From assembly GCA_037953745.1 (NCBI GenBank), contig JBAKBP010007624.1, positions 34,093 to 98,092 of the forward strand: a stretch of DNA of 64,000 nt, read 5' to 3'. This document shows, one piece after another, positions 19,658 to 28,560 of this stretch. This stretch comes from Lithodes maja. Its lineage: Eukaryota > Arthropoda > Malacostraca > Decapoda > Lithodidae. The notes under the pieces are model-generated. The model did no database searches. It was not told the origin of the DNA and saw nothing but the letters and a program-made list of their open reading frames with translations. Every line of letters starts with the position of its first letter. The stretch's first letter is position 1. Position numbers and translations under genes: made by a program.

Positions 19658-20395
19658 TTATGTCACTGCTGCTTCTTCTCGGATGGCGTTTTTTGATCCA
19701 TGGCTGCGGACTGCTTCGTGTAGGAGACGACCCATGCGTGCTGAACCCACAGGGTCTAGATGAGTGCCATCCTTGCGGAACAGAGTAGGCTGGTTGTAAA
19801 AGTTGTCCCAGAGGTTGATGAATTCAACTTCTTCCCTCAGACACAAATATTTTAGTCGGCTATTTGTGCTGAAGGCCTTGTCGTAGAATTTGTCAGGTGC
19901 GTCGATCTTGGGGAGAATGCCTGAGATGATGATATTCCTTGACTTGTTTTTGTAGTGCTGGATCATCTTACGATATTTCTCCATCAACTCTTCGGATCTG
20001 GTGCGCATGACGTCATTTGAACCAGCATGGATGACAAAAAGGGTATTTTCATTTGCATCCTTTGTGGTATCTTCGAAGGCTTCCACAATGTCGTCCAGTC
20101 CAGCTCCTGGGATGCAAAATCTTTTTCGTTGATTTGGGACTCTGTCGCAGAACTCTTCGACCTGTCCTCGTAGGATGGAATCCCCAACGAGCCTGGTCTC
20201 TTCTGGTTCGTCTTCCATCTCTACCAATATCTCAAATCTGTTTGACATTGTGACTGGTAGATGAGACCTTTTCTGCGTTGGCCGTGCACCGTTCCTCACT
20301 GGTGTAAATCCGGAAACCTGTGGTGGCGGAACTCTACGTACAGGTTGGGGAGAGGAGTGGTTAGAACGGGGGCGAGGGGTTGGTACTGTTCGCAC
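19658..20395 (-). CDS. LINE A copy 1 ORF1 with SGNH/GDSL esterase-like domain
   Basis: About 245 codons open. There is a Pro/Arg-rich N-terminus, then an SGNH hydrolase-like domain: block I GDSILRG, block III-like VIHAGSNDV (Gly/Asn), and block V DGTHLDPVGSARMG carrying the Asp-x-x-His pair. Esterase domains of this kind are known in ORF1 proteins of CR1-clade LINEs. Their role may be lipid or membrane association of the RNP. The frame begins at the 5' junction of the element without ATG, so the natural N-terminus is probably truncated. The catalytic Ser, Asn, Asp and His are all visible. Confidence 0.85.
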   Translation of the reverse strand: MRTVPTPRPRSNHSSPQPVRRVPPPQVSGFTPVRNGARPTQKRSHLPVTMSNRFEILVEMEDEPEETRLVGDSILRGQVEEFCDRVPNQRKRFCIPGAGLDDIVEAFEDTTKDANENTLFVIHAGSNDVMRTRSEELMEKYRKMIQHYKNKSRNIIISGILPKIDAPDKFYDKAFSTNSRLKYLCLREEVEFINLWDNFYNQPTLFRKDGTHLDPVGSARMGRLLHEAVRSHGSKNAIREEAAVT

Positions 20396-20397
20396 AG

Positions 20398-20475
20398 TGC
20401 ATGCATGTGAAAAATAATAAAATTTGGTTCAGTAATAACCGAGAAATAGCCATTTTTTAATATCAATCGCTCTAA
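20398..20475 (+). repeat. Continuation of the satellite monomer broken by LINE A
   Basis: GCATGCATGTG and AATTTGGTTCAGTAATAACC continue the monomer interrupted at 14957. An (AAC)n tract follows at about 20476-20503. Confidence 0.8.
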
Positions 20476-20547
20476 CAACAACAACAACAACAACAACAAT
20501 AACGACATAAGTGAGCTTTAGGGGTCCTGCTTTGCACAGACCTAAAA

Positions 20548-21110
20548 ATAAAGTAATGTGCCATTTCGCCCAAAATCAAAACGGCATACCCAACTCTGCG
20601 AAGGGTTTACAATCATCACTAATATTACCACCATTATTACTACTACTATCATCACCACTACAATTGTCACCATCATCACTAATATTACCACCATCATCAC
20701 TACAATGGTCACCTTCTAATGTCAACTAAACTAACTTAACCTAACAAATGCGGGCAAGTTTTTGTTCGCCCCCTTAAGGATGGCATTCTGTGGCGTTTTG
20801 GCATTCTGTGGCGTTTTGGCATTCTGTGGCGTTCTGTGTGTCATCATCATTGCTTGGGAATAGATACAGGAGGGTGGGGGTGGGGGGCAAAACCATATTT
20901 TGGACCTAAAATCATAACTATTGCACACATTCAAAAACATTTTTTTTAATTACCGTCGCATTCACGCACCGAATGTTCTTGTGAAGTTTGGTGAAAATCC
21001 GTCGAACGGTCTAGGAGGAGTAATCGGACGGACAGACAGACAGAGACATTTCGGCCGGCATGTACCACTATACGTGGGGCGATACCACTCTGCTTACGCA
21101 GAGTTGATAA
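20548..21110 (-). mobile_element. Composite repeat M with TCA-type microsatellite cargo, copy 1
   Basis: In inverted orientation it shares with 43441-44400 and 44407-45290 the start ACTCTGCGTAAGCAGAGTT (a small hairpin), GGACGGATTTTCACCAAA-like text, GGTCCAAAATATGGTTT, TTAGGTTAAGTTAGTTTAG, a degenerate TGA/TCA minisatellite, and the end CCATCGCAGAGTTGGGTATG. The minisatellite is short here (20612-20715), and a GGCATTCTGTGGCGTTTT triplication lies at 20780-20840. No ORF is present. Confidence 0.75.
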
Positions 21111-21138
21111 TGGGTAAACAGTGACAATGGTAACTCAC

Positions 21139-21225
21139 CTTGACCTCTGTGTTGACCAGTTTGATTTTGAGACCATATTTGTTCAACTCCTGGTCCTTAT
21201 CTGGCCAGTACTGTGCTACCTTCAC
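21139..21225 (-). CDS. Receptor-type PTP, exon with QYWPD
   Basis: An 87-bp, 29-codon, phase-0 exon on the minus strand, with acceptor CCTGAACAG (AG at 21226-21227) and donor GTGAGT (21133-21138). It encodes VKVAQYWPDKDQELNKYG, ending NTEVK. In PTP domains the segment K-(C/V)-x-x-Y-W-P directly follows the DFWRMVW block. Here the preceding exon at 21402-22172 ends CIENGK, so the joined text GK-VKVAQYWPD has the expected spacing. It lies in a short unique island between repeats. Confidence 0.85.
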
Positions 21226-21227
21226 CT

Positions 21228-21401
21228 GTTCAGGAAAAATAATATATATAAACAAAACCGTCACAACTGTTACATTGGTGCCATGTTTCATTACAGTAGA
21301 TAATGTATAACATCTAATTACAATACTGCAAGGCCGAATATAATTATACAACCAAGAAAGAGAAAAAAGCAGGTCACCCCCCTTAAAAGTCATAGACGTA
21401 C
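21228..21401. other. Short PTP intron
   Basis: GT-AG intron. It contains CAGGTCACCCCCCTTAA near 21370-21385, which matches the outer end of the fold-back family. Confidence 0.6.
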
Positions 21402-21424
21402 CTTGCCATTCTCGATACAATTAA
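21402..21424 (-). CDS. Receptor-type PTP ATQGP exon, 3' portion beyond the TTAA insertion
   Basis: On the minus strand TTAATTGTATCGAGAATGGC then AAG, followed by the strong donor GTACGT (21396-21401). Together with the 5' portion at 22052-22172 (one TTAA counted) this is a 144-bp, 48-codon exon whose frame is preserved exactly. It contributes NCIENGK, the expected text after VIMV in PTP domains. Confidence 0.85.
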
Positions 21425-22047
21425 CCTGGGAGCTGCGGGAAGACTCTTAAGAGTTCCCCCGGCGGACTGCGGGAAGACTCTCCTGAGTAAGTAAAATTAA
21501 AAATCAACTTTTGACATCGATTTTTTTTTTTTTTTTTTTTTTTTTATTTTTTTTTTTTTTTTTTGGCCCCTGGGCCATGCAAAATCTCAGTCCTCTACCT
21601 CCCCTCCTTCCCCACTTTCCTCCTATCCCTCGGTTATCACCTATTTTCCCTATTATTCCCTTATTCTGAGGTATATTTTCGTGCTAACATTAGCGAGTTG
21701 CAAGCAGGGTGTTGTCATCACTGATAGCAAGTGAGTGCAAGAGAGAGAGAGAGAGTATCGATCGATTGTGTCACAGTGGCCTTGGGGAAAATTGGCGGGA
21801 AGGTAGCTTGCCTCACCCATACATTATACAACTCGCGGGCTATATCTCCGATTTTGACCATCCAAACGCTGTTTTCACTCGTTTTATTGTTGTTTCAGGT
21901 TAATACCTTTATAATCAACCCATAATAGGCGCATATGGATAATTATTAATGCTATTAATGGTACAATGAATATTTTAGTGACGAAAAACCTCAAATACGT
22001 CCGCACAGGGGGAGGTTTTCAATTACCCCCCGTGCGCACTTCAGAGG
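21425..22047. mobile_element. TTAA element family 5, copy a, inserted in the PTP exon (623 bp)
   Basis: Flanked by TTAA at 21421-21424 and 22048-22051. It is homologous to 23985-24586 and 27087-27715 throughout: GACTCTTAAGAGTTCCCC, a T-rich tract at 21518-21564, CCCTGGGCCATGC, GCTAACATTAGCGAGTT, ATAATAGGCGCATATGGATA and GTGCGCACTTC. The terminal repeats are short and imperfect (CCYGGGAGCTGC against CCTCTGAAGTGCG). The unspliced reading of the PTP exon meets a stop two codons after the TTAA junction. See the finding on possible exact splicing of this element. Confidence 0.9.
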
Positions 22048-22051
22048 TTAA

Positions 22052-22172
22052 CGACCATAATGACAGCTGGTGACTTGGCCACCCATACCATCCTCCAGAA
22101 GTCCCCCACGGTGTCAACATTCTGGTCTTTGGGGCCCTGGGTTGCGATGAAGGCCCAAGATTCTGTTGGCCC
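22052..22172 (-). CDS. Receptor-type PTP, ATQGP/DFWRMVW exon, 5' portion
   Basis: The minus-strand exon begins after TTTTTTTCCCAAG (AG at 22173-22174) and reads FIATQGPKDQ, VGDFWRMVW and SPAVIMVV. These are two of the ten canonical PTP motifs: the Q-G-P strand and the helix D-F-W-R-M-(V/I)-W packing against the active site. The reading breaks at the TTAA junction of the transposon and continues at 21402-21424. The upstream motifs (KNRY and YINA) are not found in the 22.2-64 kb part of the window, so either intron distances are large or the gene start is missing. An alternative acceptor 10 bp further in (CCAACAG) would shift the phase and is disfavoured. Confidence 0.85.
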
Positions 22173-22174
22173 CT

Positions 22175-22304
22175 TGGGAAAAAAATAAAAAAAATATTAT
22201 AAATAATATAAATAATAATATGAAGAAGAAGAAGTAAAAAATCTATCATCTATCTAATGTATATACTCAGGCCCAATCCCCACTTTTCCCACTTTTTTTG
22301 TTTA

Positions 22305-22335
<31 letters not shown>

Positions 22336-22941
22336 TTACTAATGATAGCTATAACAATTGTGGTACTAACACCATCAGCCAAGCAATGACTGGCATCCGA
22401 CGTGATCACAGCATCCGAATTTCATCAGATTCACAGCTTAAGTTAGCAGAGATGTGGTGCTAAACAAGCAACCAATCAGCGGCCAGCTTTTCTGGACAAC
22501 GAACAATTGATACATCGGCCTGATTAAAAACCTTTCCCGGGCGCTGATTGGTCGGCGGCACATCAATCAATTTCATGTCTTCTCACCTCATATATTCCAG
22601 CAAGGAGAACATTATTACTCTGGTGCAAGCCTCATACTCCTGTCAGCCACCCAGTAAGGAGGAAACACATTGCCGGGACAATGTTAAGAAGGAAAGAAAG
22701 CCGAAAAGGAGTATATAAATCATCAAAGAAGCCGCCCTGGCATCTGTCACCCAGGTCGGATGGCTCAGCCAATCAGCGCACGACCTAGAGCTTGTTCCCA
22801 CATCGCCTACTGGAATCACATATCAAGACAGTTGCAAGTGCAAGAGACAGAGAAACCACAAGAAGGCCTGAACAGAGTTTATTGGCCTATTCAAAGATTA
22901 TTAAAAGATGGATAGATTGCCAATAATAAAATACTGTGTTG
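22175..22941. other. Intergenic or intronic stretch with repeated CCAAT-like words and a TATA-like word
   Basis: An (AAT)n tract at about 22306-22335. CCAATCAGCG occurs at 22472-22481 and 22769-22778, and its inverse at 22542-22551. GTATATAAAT lies at 22711-22720. This is promoter-like in word content but no transcript can be tied to it. Confidence 0.3.
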
Positions 22942-23006
22942 GTGGTGCAATGGTTCAGATGCTTATGTTATGGGTGTGGTGTCCCGAGTTCGAATCCCGT
23001 GTTACT
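22942..23006 (+). repeat. tRNA-like sequence (SINE head)
   Basis: GGTGGTGCAATGGTTCAGA resembles an A-box/D-arm and CCCGAGTTCGAATCCCGTG a perfect-looking B box. It is followed by a non-tRNA body, as in tRNA-derived SINEs. The acceptor stem is not convincing. Confidence 0.5.
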
Positions 23007-23770
23007 TAACTTTATTTATGGGATTTGGCCCAGCAGAGACTCAATACAAAGACAAAAGAATTGACAAACCTGGCTGTGCAAACTGAAATGTTAATGTCAC
23101 CTATATTAGGTGAAATAAGGAGAACAAAGATTAAAGACAACAAATGATGAACCAAAAGTAAACCTGAGTTAAAGCAAAAGTTCTTCATTGTTAGGAAAGT
23201 GAAACGCCAATAGCCAGTGAGAGTATTAGGTAATCATAAATTATATCATGAGTAGCCTAGTTGAATTTTGTGAAGAAACGACTAAGAGCTTTGCCATTAA
23301 ATACAAAATTAAATTGGGGGACAGTTGCCTGGTTAATTTCTATCTTTAACTAAGTGCTATACCAGGTTTTTCCTGGGGTTGTATTGACTTTATATGTAGG
23401 TTCTTACTCGAATGGAGAAGATCAGAACACACAAGAACACAAGCACGAAGGTACTAGAGGATAATATAAAACACAGTACAAACATAGATTATTCTTGTTC
23501 ACACAAATCATATACAGTAGGTAGAGGTGCAATGTTACATATGACAGGGATAGGTTATATATAGCAGCACGATCGACGATCCGCTAGGTGTCTCAAGGGG
23601 AAGATATAGGCAGGTTACGACGATCTCTGAAGAAGTGGCTGCCTGGTATTCCCTACAACGTCCTGGTCCGTGGGGTGGTCCTTTCGTGTGACGGTGCCAG
23701 AAGGTAGGGGAAGACATCCTTGTAGATCTTCTGAAGACTGTAGAGGTTAGGGCCTTACATAAAAATGAGA
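23007..23770. other. Unassigned non-coding stretch
   Basis: No reading frame, repeat or motif of note. The SINE body may occupy the first ~150 bp. Confidence 0.4.
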
Positions 23771-24920
23771 AGTTTCACCAGTGTCTCACGTTCTTGTATC
23801 ATGGGCTTAAAGTAAGGAGCTGTTTCACCAGTGTCTTACGCTCTCCATTACAATCCAGACCTAGACTTCTATGGTAGTCTCTGGAGGAACTTATATGTTG
23901 GAGTTTTGGGATATTTACGAATACGAGGCGTTACACCAGTGTCTGTTGCTCTCGTATTGTAAGGGCTAAGTAGGGAGATGTTAACCCGGGAACTGCCGGG
24001 AGACTCTTAAGAGTTCCCCCGGCGGACTGCGGGAAGACTCTTAAGAGTAAGGGGAAAAAAAAAATCAATTTAAAACACCGATTTATTTATTTTTTTTTTT
24101 TTTGCCCCTGGGCCATGCCAAATATCACTCCTCCACATCCCCTCCTTCCCCACTTTCCTCCCTTCCTTCAGTTATCACCTATTTTCCCTGTTATTCCCTT
24201 ATTCTGTGGTATATTTTCGTGCTAACATTAGCGAGTTGGTAGCAGGGCGTTGTCATCACTGTTACCAAGCATGGGAAAGAGCGAGAGAGAGACTATTGCG
24301 TAACAGTGTCTCTCCAGACAAGGGGAGGTGAGGAGGGAAGGGAGGTTGCCTCAGCCATATATTATGTAACTCCCGGTCTGTATCGCCGATTTTGACCATC
24401 CAAACGCTGTTTCCACTTGTTTTATTGATGTAACAGGTTAATACCTTTATAATCAACCTATAATAGGCGCATATGGATAAGTATTAATGCTATTTATGGT
24501 AAAATAACGATGTTAGTGATGGGAATAGCTCAAATACGTCAGCACAGGAGTGTGGTGTCTCATACCCCCCATGCGCACTTCTTAGGTTAACCCATGTTTC
24601 TTACACCTTCCACTACTAAAGTCCTGACCTAGAGGGAAGCCGTTTCACCAGTGTCTTATGCTCTTCCAACCAAGTCTTACTGAGGGGGTACGTTTACTAC
24701 AACCGAAGCGCGTCGCCAGTGCTGCATACTCGGGTTATAGTAATTCCTATATCAAGGCAAAGTTCTCGATGTTGGGTTGCACCAGTGTGGCCCAACAAGG
24801 ATACGGTAAATCCTTGATATCTTCGAGTAGTTACACCAGTGTCTTGCTCCCTCAAGGCACTTTTCTCGGATATTATCCCAAGTCTTCTAGATATCTAGTC
24901 TACCAGTGTGATCTAGAGTA
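23771..24920 (+). repeat. Irregular array of CACCAGTGTCTTAYGCTCT words
   Basis: A conserved core CACCAGTGT with flanking words is seen near 23776, 23826, 23934, 24646, 24714 (degenerate), 24780, 24834 and 24902. After removing the TTAA element at 23985-24586 the spacing is 50-110 bp. Spacers are dissimilar. The overlapping open frames (24658-25192) have no domain. Confidence 0.6.
23985..24586. mobile_element. TTAA element family 5, copy b (602 bp)
   Basis: TTAA at 23981-23984 and 24587-24590. It starts CCCGGGAACTGCCGGG and ends GCGCACTTCTTAGG. It is colinear with copies a and c, including the T-rich tract and GCTAACATTAGCGAG, with moderate divergence. Confidence 0.9.
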
Positions 24921-25685
24921 TCGTTCCAACTGTACTGATCATGGTTTTGGCTGGAAAGGTCTTACCAGTTTCGTCGTTCCTTCCGGTTGCGCAACTCGGT
25001 GTTAGAAGAACAGTTGTGCTCGGAGGAAGGTCTGTGTCGACGGCATCAGAATTCAACACCAGAATTCGCGCCACGGTGGTGGTGCATCTCCGGGCAAGAT
25101 GGGCGTGTGGTGGTTTGGGTCTTATGGAGGATTTCCCTTCCCTGATGTTGGTAGAGGACTTCTCTGGTTTCCCTGGTGGTCTTGCTTGTTAACCTCACGG
25201 TTATGTCCTTTCCTGGTGTCGGGGGAAGTGGCGAGGTGATGGTGGCGACCCGGGCCTGACATGGTGAGGAGGCTCTTCTGTCCTCTTGCCTTGTCAGCGT
25301 GGTGACAGGAGTTACTTTGATTCTGGTGCTTCCATCTCCTATCTTGCTTTGATCTCCCATCTCACTAAGAATAGTCAATTATATAAATATCGGAAGATTA
25401 AAACGTAACGCCTATATCTTATCAGAAATCCTTCAGGTTTAAAGTGAGAGGTCGAACATTTGGAAACTAATCTATGTTATAAGGAAATTGATTATCACAG
25501 AAATAATTATATATCAAGGACGTTAAAATGTTATCGCTAGCGCGATCATATTTACTCATTTAAGAGTAACACGCTTTTGGTTAATCCAGTTTCATTTTCC
25601 CTTCATTTAAAATATTAGTATGCCTTGACTTTCAAAGCCGAAATAGGTCAATTAGTGAATAGCACTCAGAGTGATAAGTTGCTAC
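24921..25685. other. Unassigned stretch
   Basis: The short ORFs at 24941-25192 and 25046-25378 are on opposite strands of the same bases and have no recognisable motif. The right part (25380-25685) is AT-rich. Confidence 0.4.
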
Positions 25686-25703
25686 AAGAATATATATTGC
25701 CGA

Positions 25704-25749
<46 letters not shown>

Positions 25750-28550
25750 GTGGATGAGGGAGACAAAAGGCGAAGCTGTCTGTGACGAGTGCCTCCCCCA
25801 GATTTAAAAGAGTGACACGGCAAGAATCAAGAAATGTTCGATCCAAAATGTCTGGACATACAGACTTTGAAACAATTTAAATCATAGGTTGAGGGAAAGA
25901 TTGATTCAGGGAGAGAGTTCCAGAGCTCAGCTGTTGAATGGAAGAAAGATTGGGAGTATCGTTTCACTCTTGAGTTGGAGAGTTGTACAGAGTAGGGGTG
26001 GGATTGTGTTGCTAGACGGGTACTACGTATTCTACGTAGAAGAGGTGGTATGCATGCACTGAGAGTGCTTTGAGAAACACGATAGAATAGCGAGAGAGAT
26101 GCAACAATGCGGCGAAGTGAGAGAGAGATTGCAGAGAGTCAGTGAGTGGACAGGAGTTAATGATACGAAAGGCTTTCCTTTCTACCTTGTCTAGAAGTGC
26201 TGTGTGAGAGGATCCTCCCCACACATGTGAACAATACTCAATACAAGGATGCACTGTGCCCCTGTGCAGAGCAAGAAACTGTGCAGGGGTAAAGAACCCC
26301 TTGAGGTGGTTGAGCACACCCAGACTCTGAGGGGCCGCCTTAGCAAGACTGGTAATATGGTCCTTCCCAGAGAGAGCAGAGGAAAAAGAGATGCTGAGAA
26401 AAGATGAGGGGTTGATTTTTGTATTGTTGAAGTATAAGGGATAGTCCTCTGGGAGTTAACGACGGGTGGACAGATGGAAAATTTGGGTTTTGAAAGCATT
26501 AAAGGCAACACGTTTGCCATATGCTGTCATTAGTTTATTCAAGTACATTGGGGTTTGTAATGGATGATTAATGTTAAGAACAGGGTGTTACTTATTTATC
26601 TGCCCCAATTGAAAATGGTAGTTAGATCAGAAGATAAGTGTTGTATGACTTTATTACGTTTGTTTTTGAGGGATTGCTTGCTGGGGTGTTCTGGGAAACT
26701 AATTGAATAGTGTAAGGTTGAGTCGTCTGCATATGAATGGATGGGGCTGGAGGTACAGTTGAGAAGATCATTTATTGAAATTAAAAAGAGAATAGGAGAT
26801 AGGACAGATCCCTGAGGAACACCAGAGTTGATAGGATGAGGAAGTGAACGATGGCCATCCACAACCGCAACTATGGAACGGCCGGTAAGGAAACTTGAGA
26901 CAAAGGCACAGATGGAGGGATAGAAACCGAAGGAGGGTAGTTTAGAAATTAGAGATATGTGCCAGCCTCTATCGAAGGCCTTTGATATGTCTAGCGCAAC
27001 AGAAAAGGTCTCACCGAATTCCCAAAAGGAGGATGACCAAGAGTTAGTAAGATATGAAAGAAGATCACCAGTAGAGCGGCCCTTAACCCGGGAGCTGCAG
27101 GAAGACTCTTAAGAGTTCCCCTGGCGGACTGCGGGAAGACTCTCCTGAGTAAGTAAAATTAAAAATCAACTCTTGACATCGAAAATTTTTATTTTTTTTT
27201 ATTTTTATTTTTTTATTTTTTTATTTTTTTTTGGCCCCTGGGCCATGCAAAATCTCAGTCCTCTACCTCCCCTCCTTCCCCACTTTCCTCCTATCCCTCA
27301 GTTATCACCTATTTTCCCTATTATTCCCTTATTCTGAGGTATATTTTCGTGCTAACATTAGCGAGTTGCAAGCAGGGTGTTGTCATCACTGATGGCAATC
27401 GAGTGCAAGAGAGAGAGAGAGAGTATCGATCGACTGTGTCGCAGTGGCCTTGGGGAAAATTGGCGGGAAGGCAGCTTGCCTCACCCATACATTATACAAC
27501 TCGCGGGCTATATCTCCGATTTTGACCATCCAAACGCTGTTTTCACTCGTTTTATTGTTGTTTCAGGTTAATACCTTTATAATCAACCCATAATAGGCGC
27601 ATATGGATAATTATTAATGCTATTAATGGTACAATGAATATTTTAGTGACGGAAACACCTCAAATACGTCAGCACAGGGGGAGGTTTTCAATTACCCCCG
27701 TGCGCACTTCAGAGGTTAAGCCCAGAGAGGGTAGAAAGTATATCTTTAGAAGAGATTAGAATATTAGGCATAAGTAGAAGAGAGGGGGTGGAGAGGAAGG
27801 AATCATCCAATGTGGAGTTTCTAGCGAATGTTTGAGCGATGAGTTCAGCTTTGTCAGAGGAAGAAGTGATGGTTGTGCCATCAGAGTGGGAAAGACAAGG
27901 AAGAAAAATAGTTGGAGAGGTTTTTGGCTAGATGCCAGAAAGGTTGGGAAGAGCTAGAGTTGGATAATTCAGTGCATTTATTATTGATGAAAGAGTGCTT
28001 GGCAAGTCGAAGAACAGATTTGGCCCGATTCCGGGTAGAAACATAGGAAGAATGAGATTCTTGAGTTTTAAGGTGTCGGTACCGTTTGAATGCTTCATCC
28101 TTATTGCGGACAGCAGTACCACAAGCGTGAGTAAACCAAGATTTTCTTGCATTAATCTGAGAGAAAGAAGATGGAATGTATGCCTCCATGCCAAATAGGA
28201 TTACCTAGGTAATACTTTCAGCACTCCAAGGGTCCCTGGTCACAGAAGCAAAAATCATTCCATGGGAAATCAAAGAAGTACTGTCGGAGAGCCTCCCAGT
28301 CGGCAGCACCAAAGTGCCACAAGCGCCGCTGACTGGAAGGATCGGGTTGTCGTACTCGGGAGGTAGGACAGGTGACAGAGATAAGTTTATTGTTGGAGGA
28401 GCCCAAAGGAGAAAAGATCATCGGTATAAAAAGAAAGGTTACAAGTCAGAAACAAGTCAAGAATGGTGGGCCGATCTCCGAAGCGTTCCAGGATACGGGT
28501 GGGATGCTGAAACATCTGCTCTAGGTCATTTAGAATAGAAAAGACATAGG
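25686..28550 (-). mobile_element. Poly(A) LINE C, copy 1 (decayed, 5'-truncated, with TTAA element inside)
   Basis: A T run at about 25706-25744 (poly(A) on the minus strand) is followed by sequence homologous to LINE C copies 2 and 3. Coding fragments include SGVPQGSVLSPILFL with HSYADDSTLHYSIS (26596-26862), PCIEYCSHVWGGSSHTALL (26012-26317) and WFTHACGTAVRNK (27881-28189). It has many frameshifts. It stops matching near 28547, where copy 2 begins. About 305 bp of LINE sequence is missing where the TTAA element sits. Confidence 0.9.
27087..27715. mobile_element. TTAA element family 5, copy c (629 bp) inside LINE C copy 1
   Basis: TTAA at 27083-27086 and 27716-27719. It is nearly identical in layout to copy a. 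The left LINE flank ends at the TTAA equivalent to 29864-29867 of copy 2 and the right flank resumes at the TTAA equivalent to 30173-30176, so the LINE segment between these two TTAA sites is absent. Confidence 0.9.
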
Positions 28551-28560
28551 CTTGTAGGTT

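Larger units (their letters stand above)
14958..20397 (-). mobile_element. CR1-type LINE A (copy 1) with SGNH ORF1, split by LINE B
   Basis: A minus-strand element of about 3.9 kb without the nested insert. ORF1 is at 19658-20395, the endonuclease at 18564-19574, the RT at 17372-18339 and 15188-15866, then a 3' UTR ending in a CCTTTGTAC-type tandem tail. It is flanked by CAGTG (about 14953-14957, and 20395-20399 on the right, overlapping the end given here by the ambiguity of the duplication) within one satellite monomer. A second copy lies at 62309-64000 and a 3' fragment at 1202-1386. Confidence 0.9.

Noticed and set aside
22942..23006. Functional tRNA gene
   Set aside because: A and B boxes are present but the cloverleaf ends do not pair, and a SINE-like body follows.
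24658..25378. ORFs of 83-115 codons
   Set aside because: Overlap on opposite strands, lie over the CACCAGTGT array, and show no recognisable domain.
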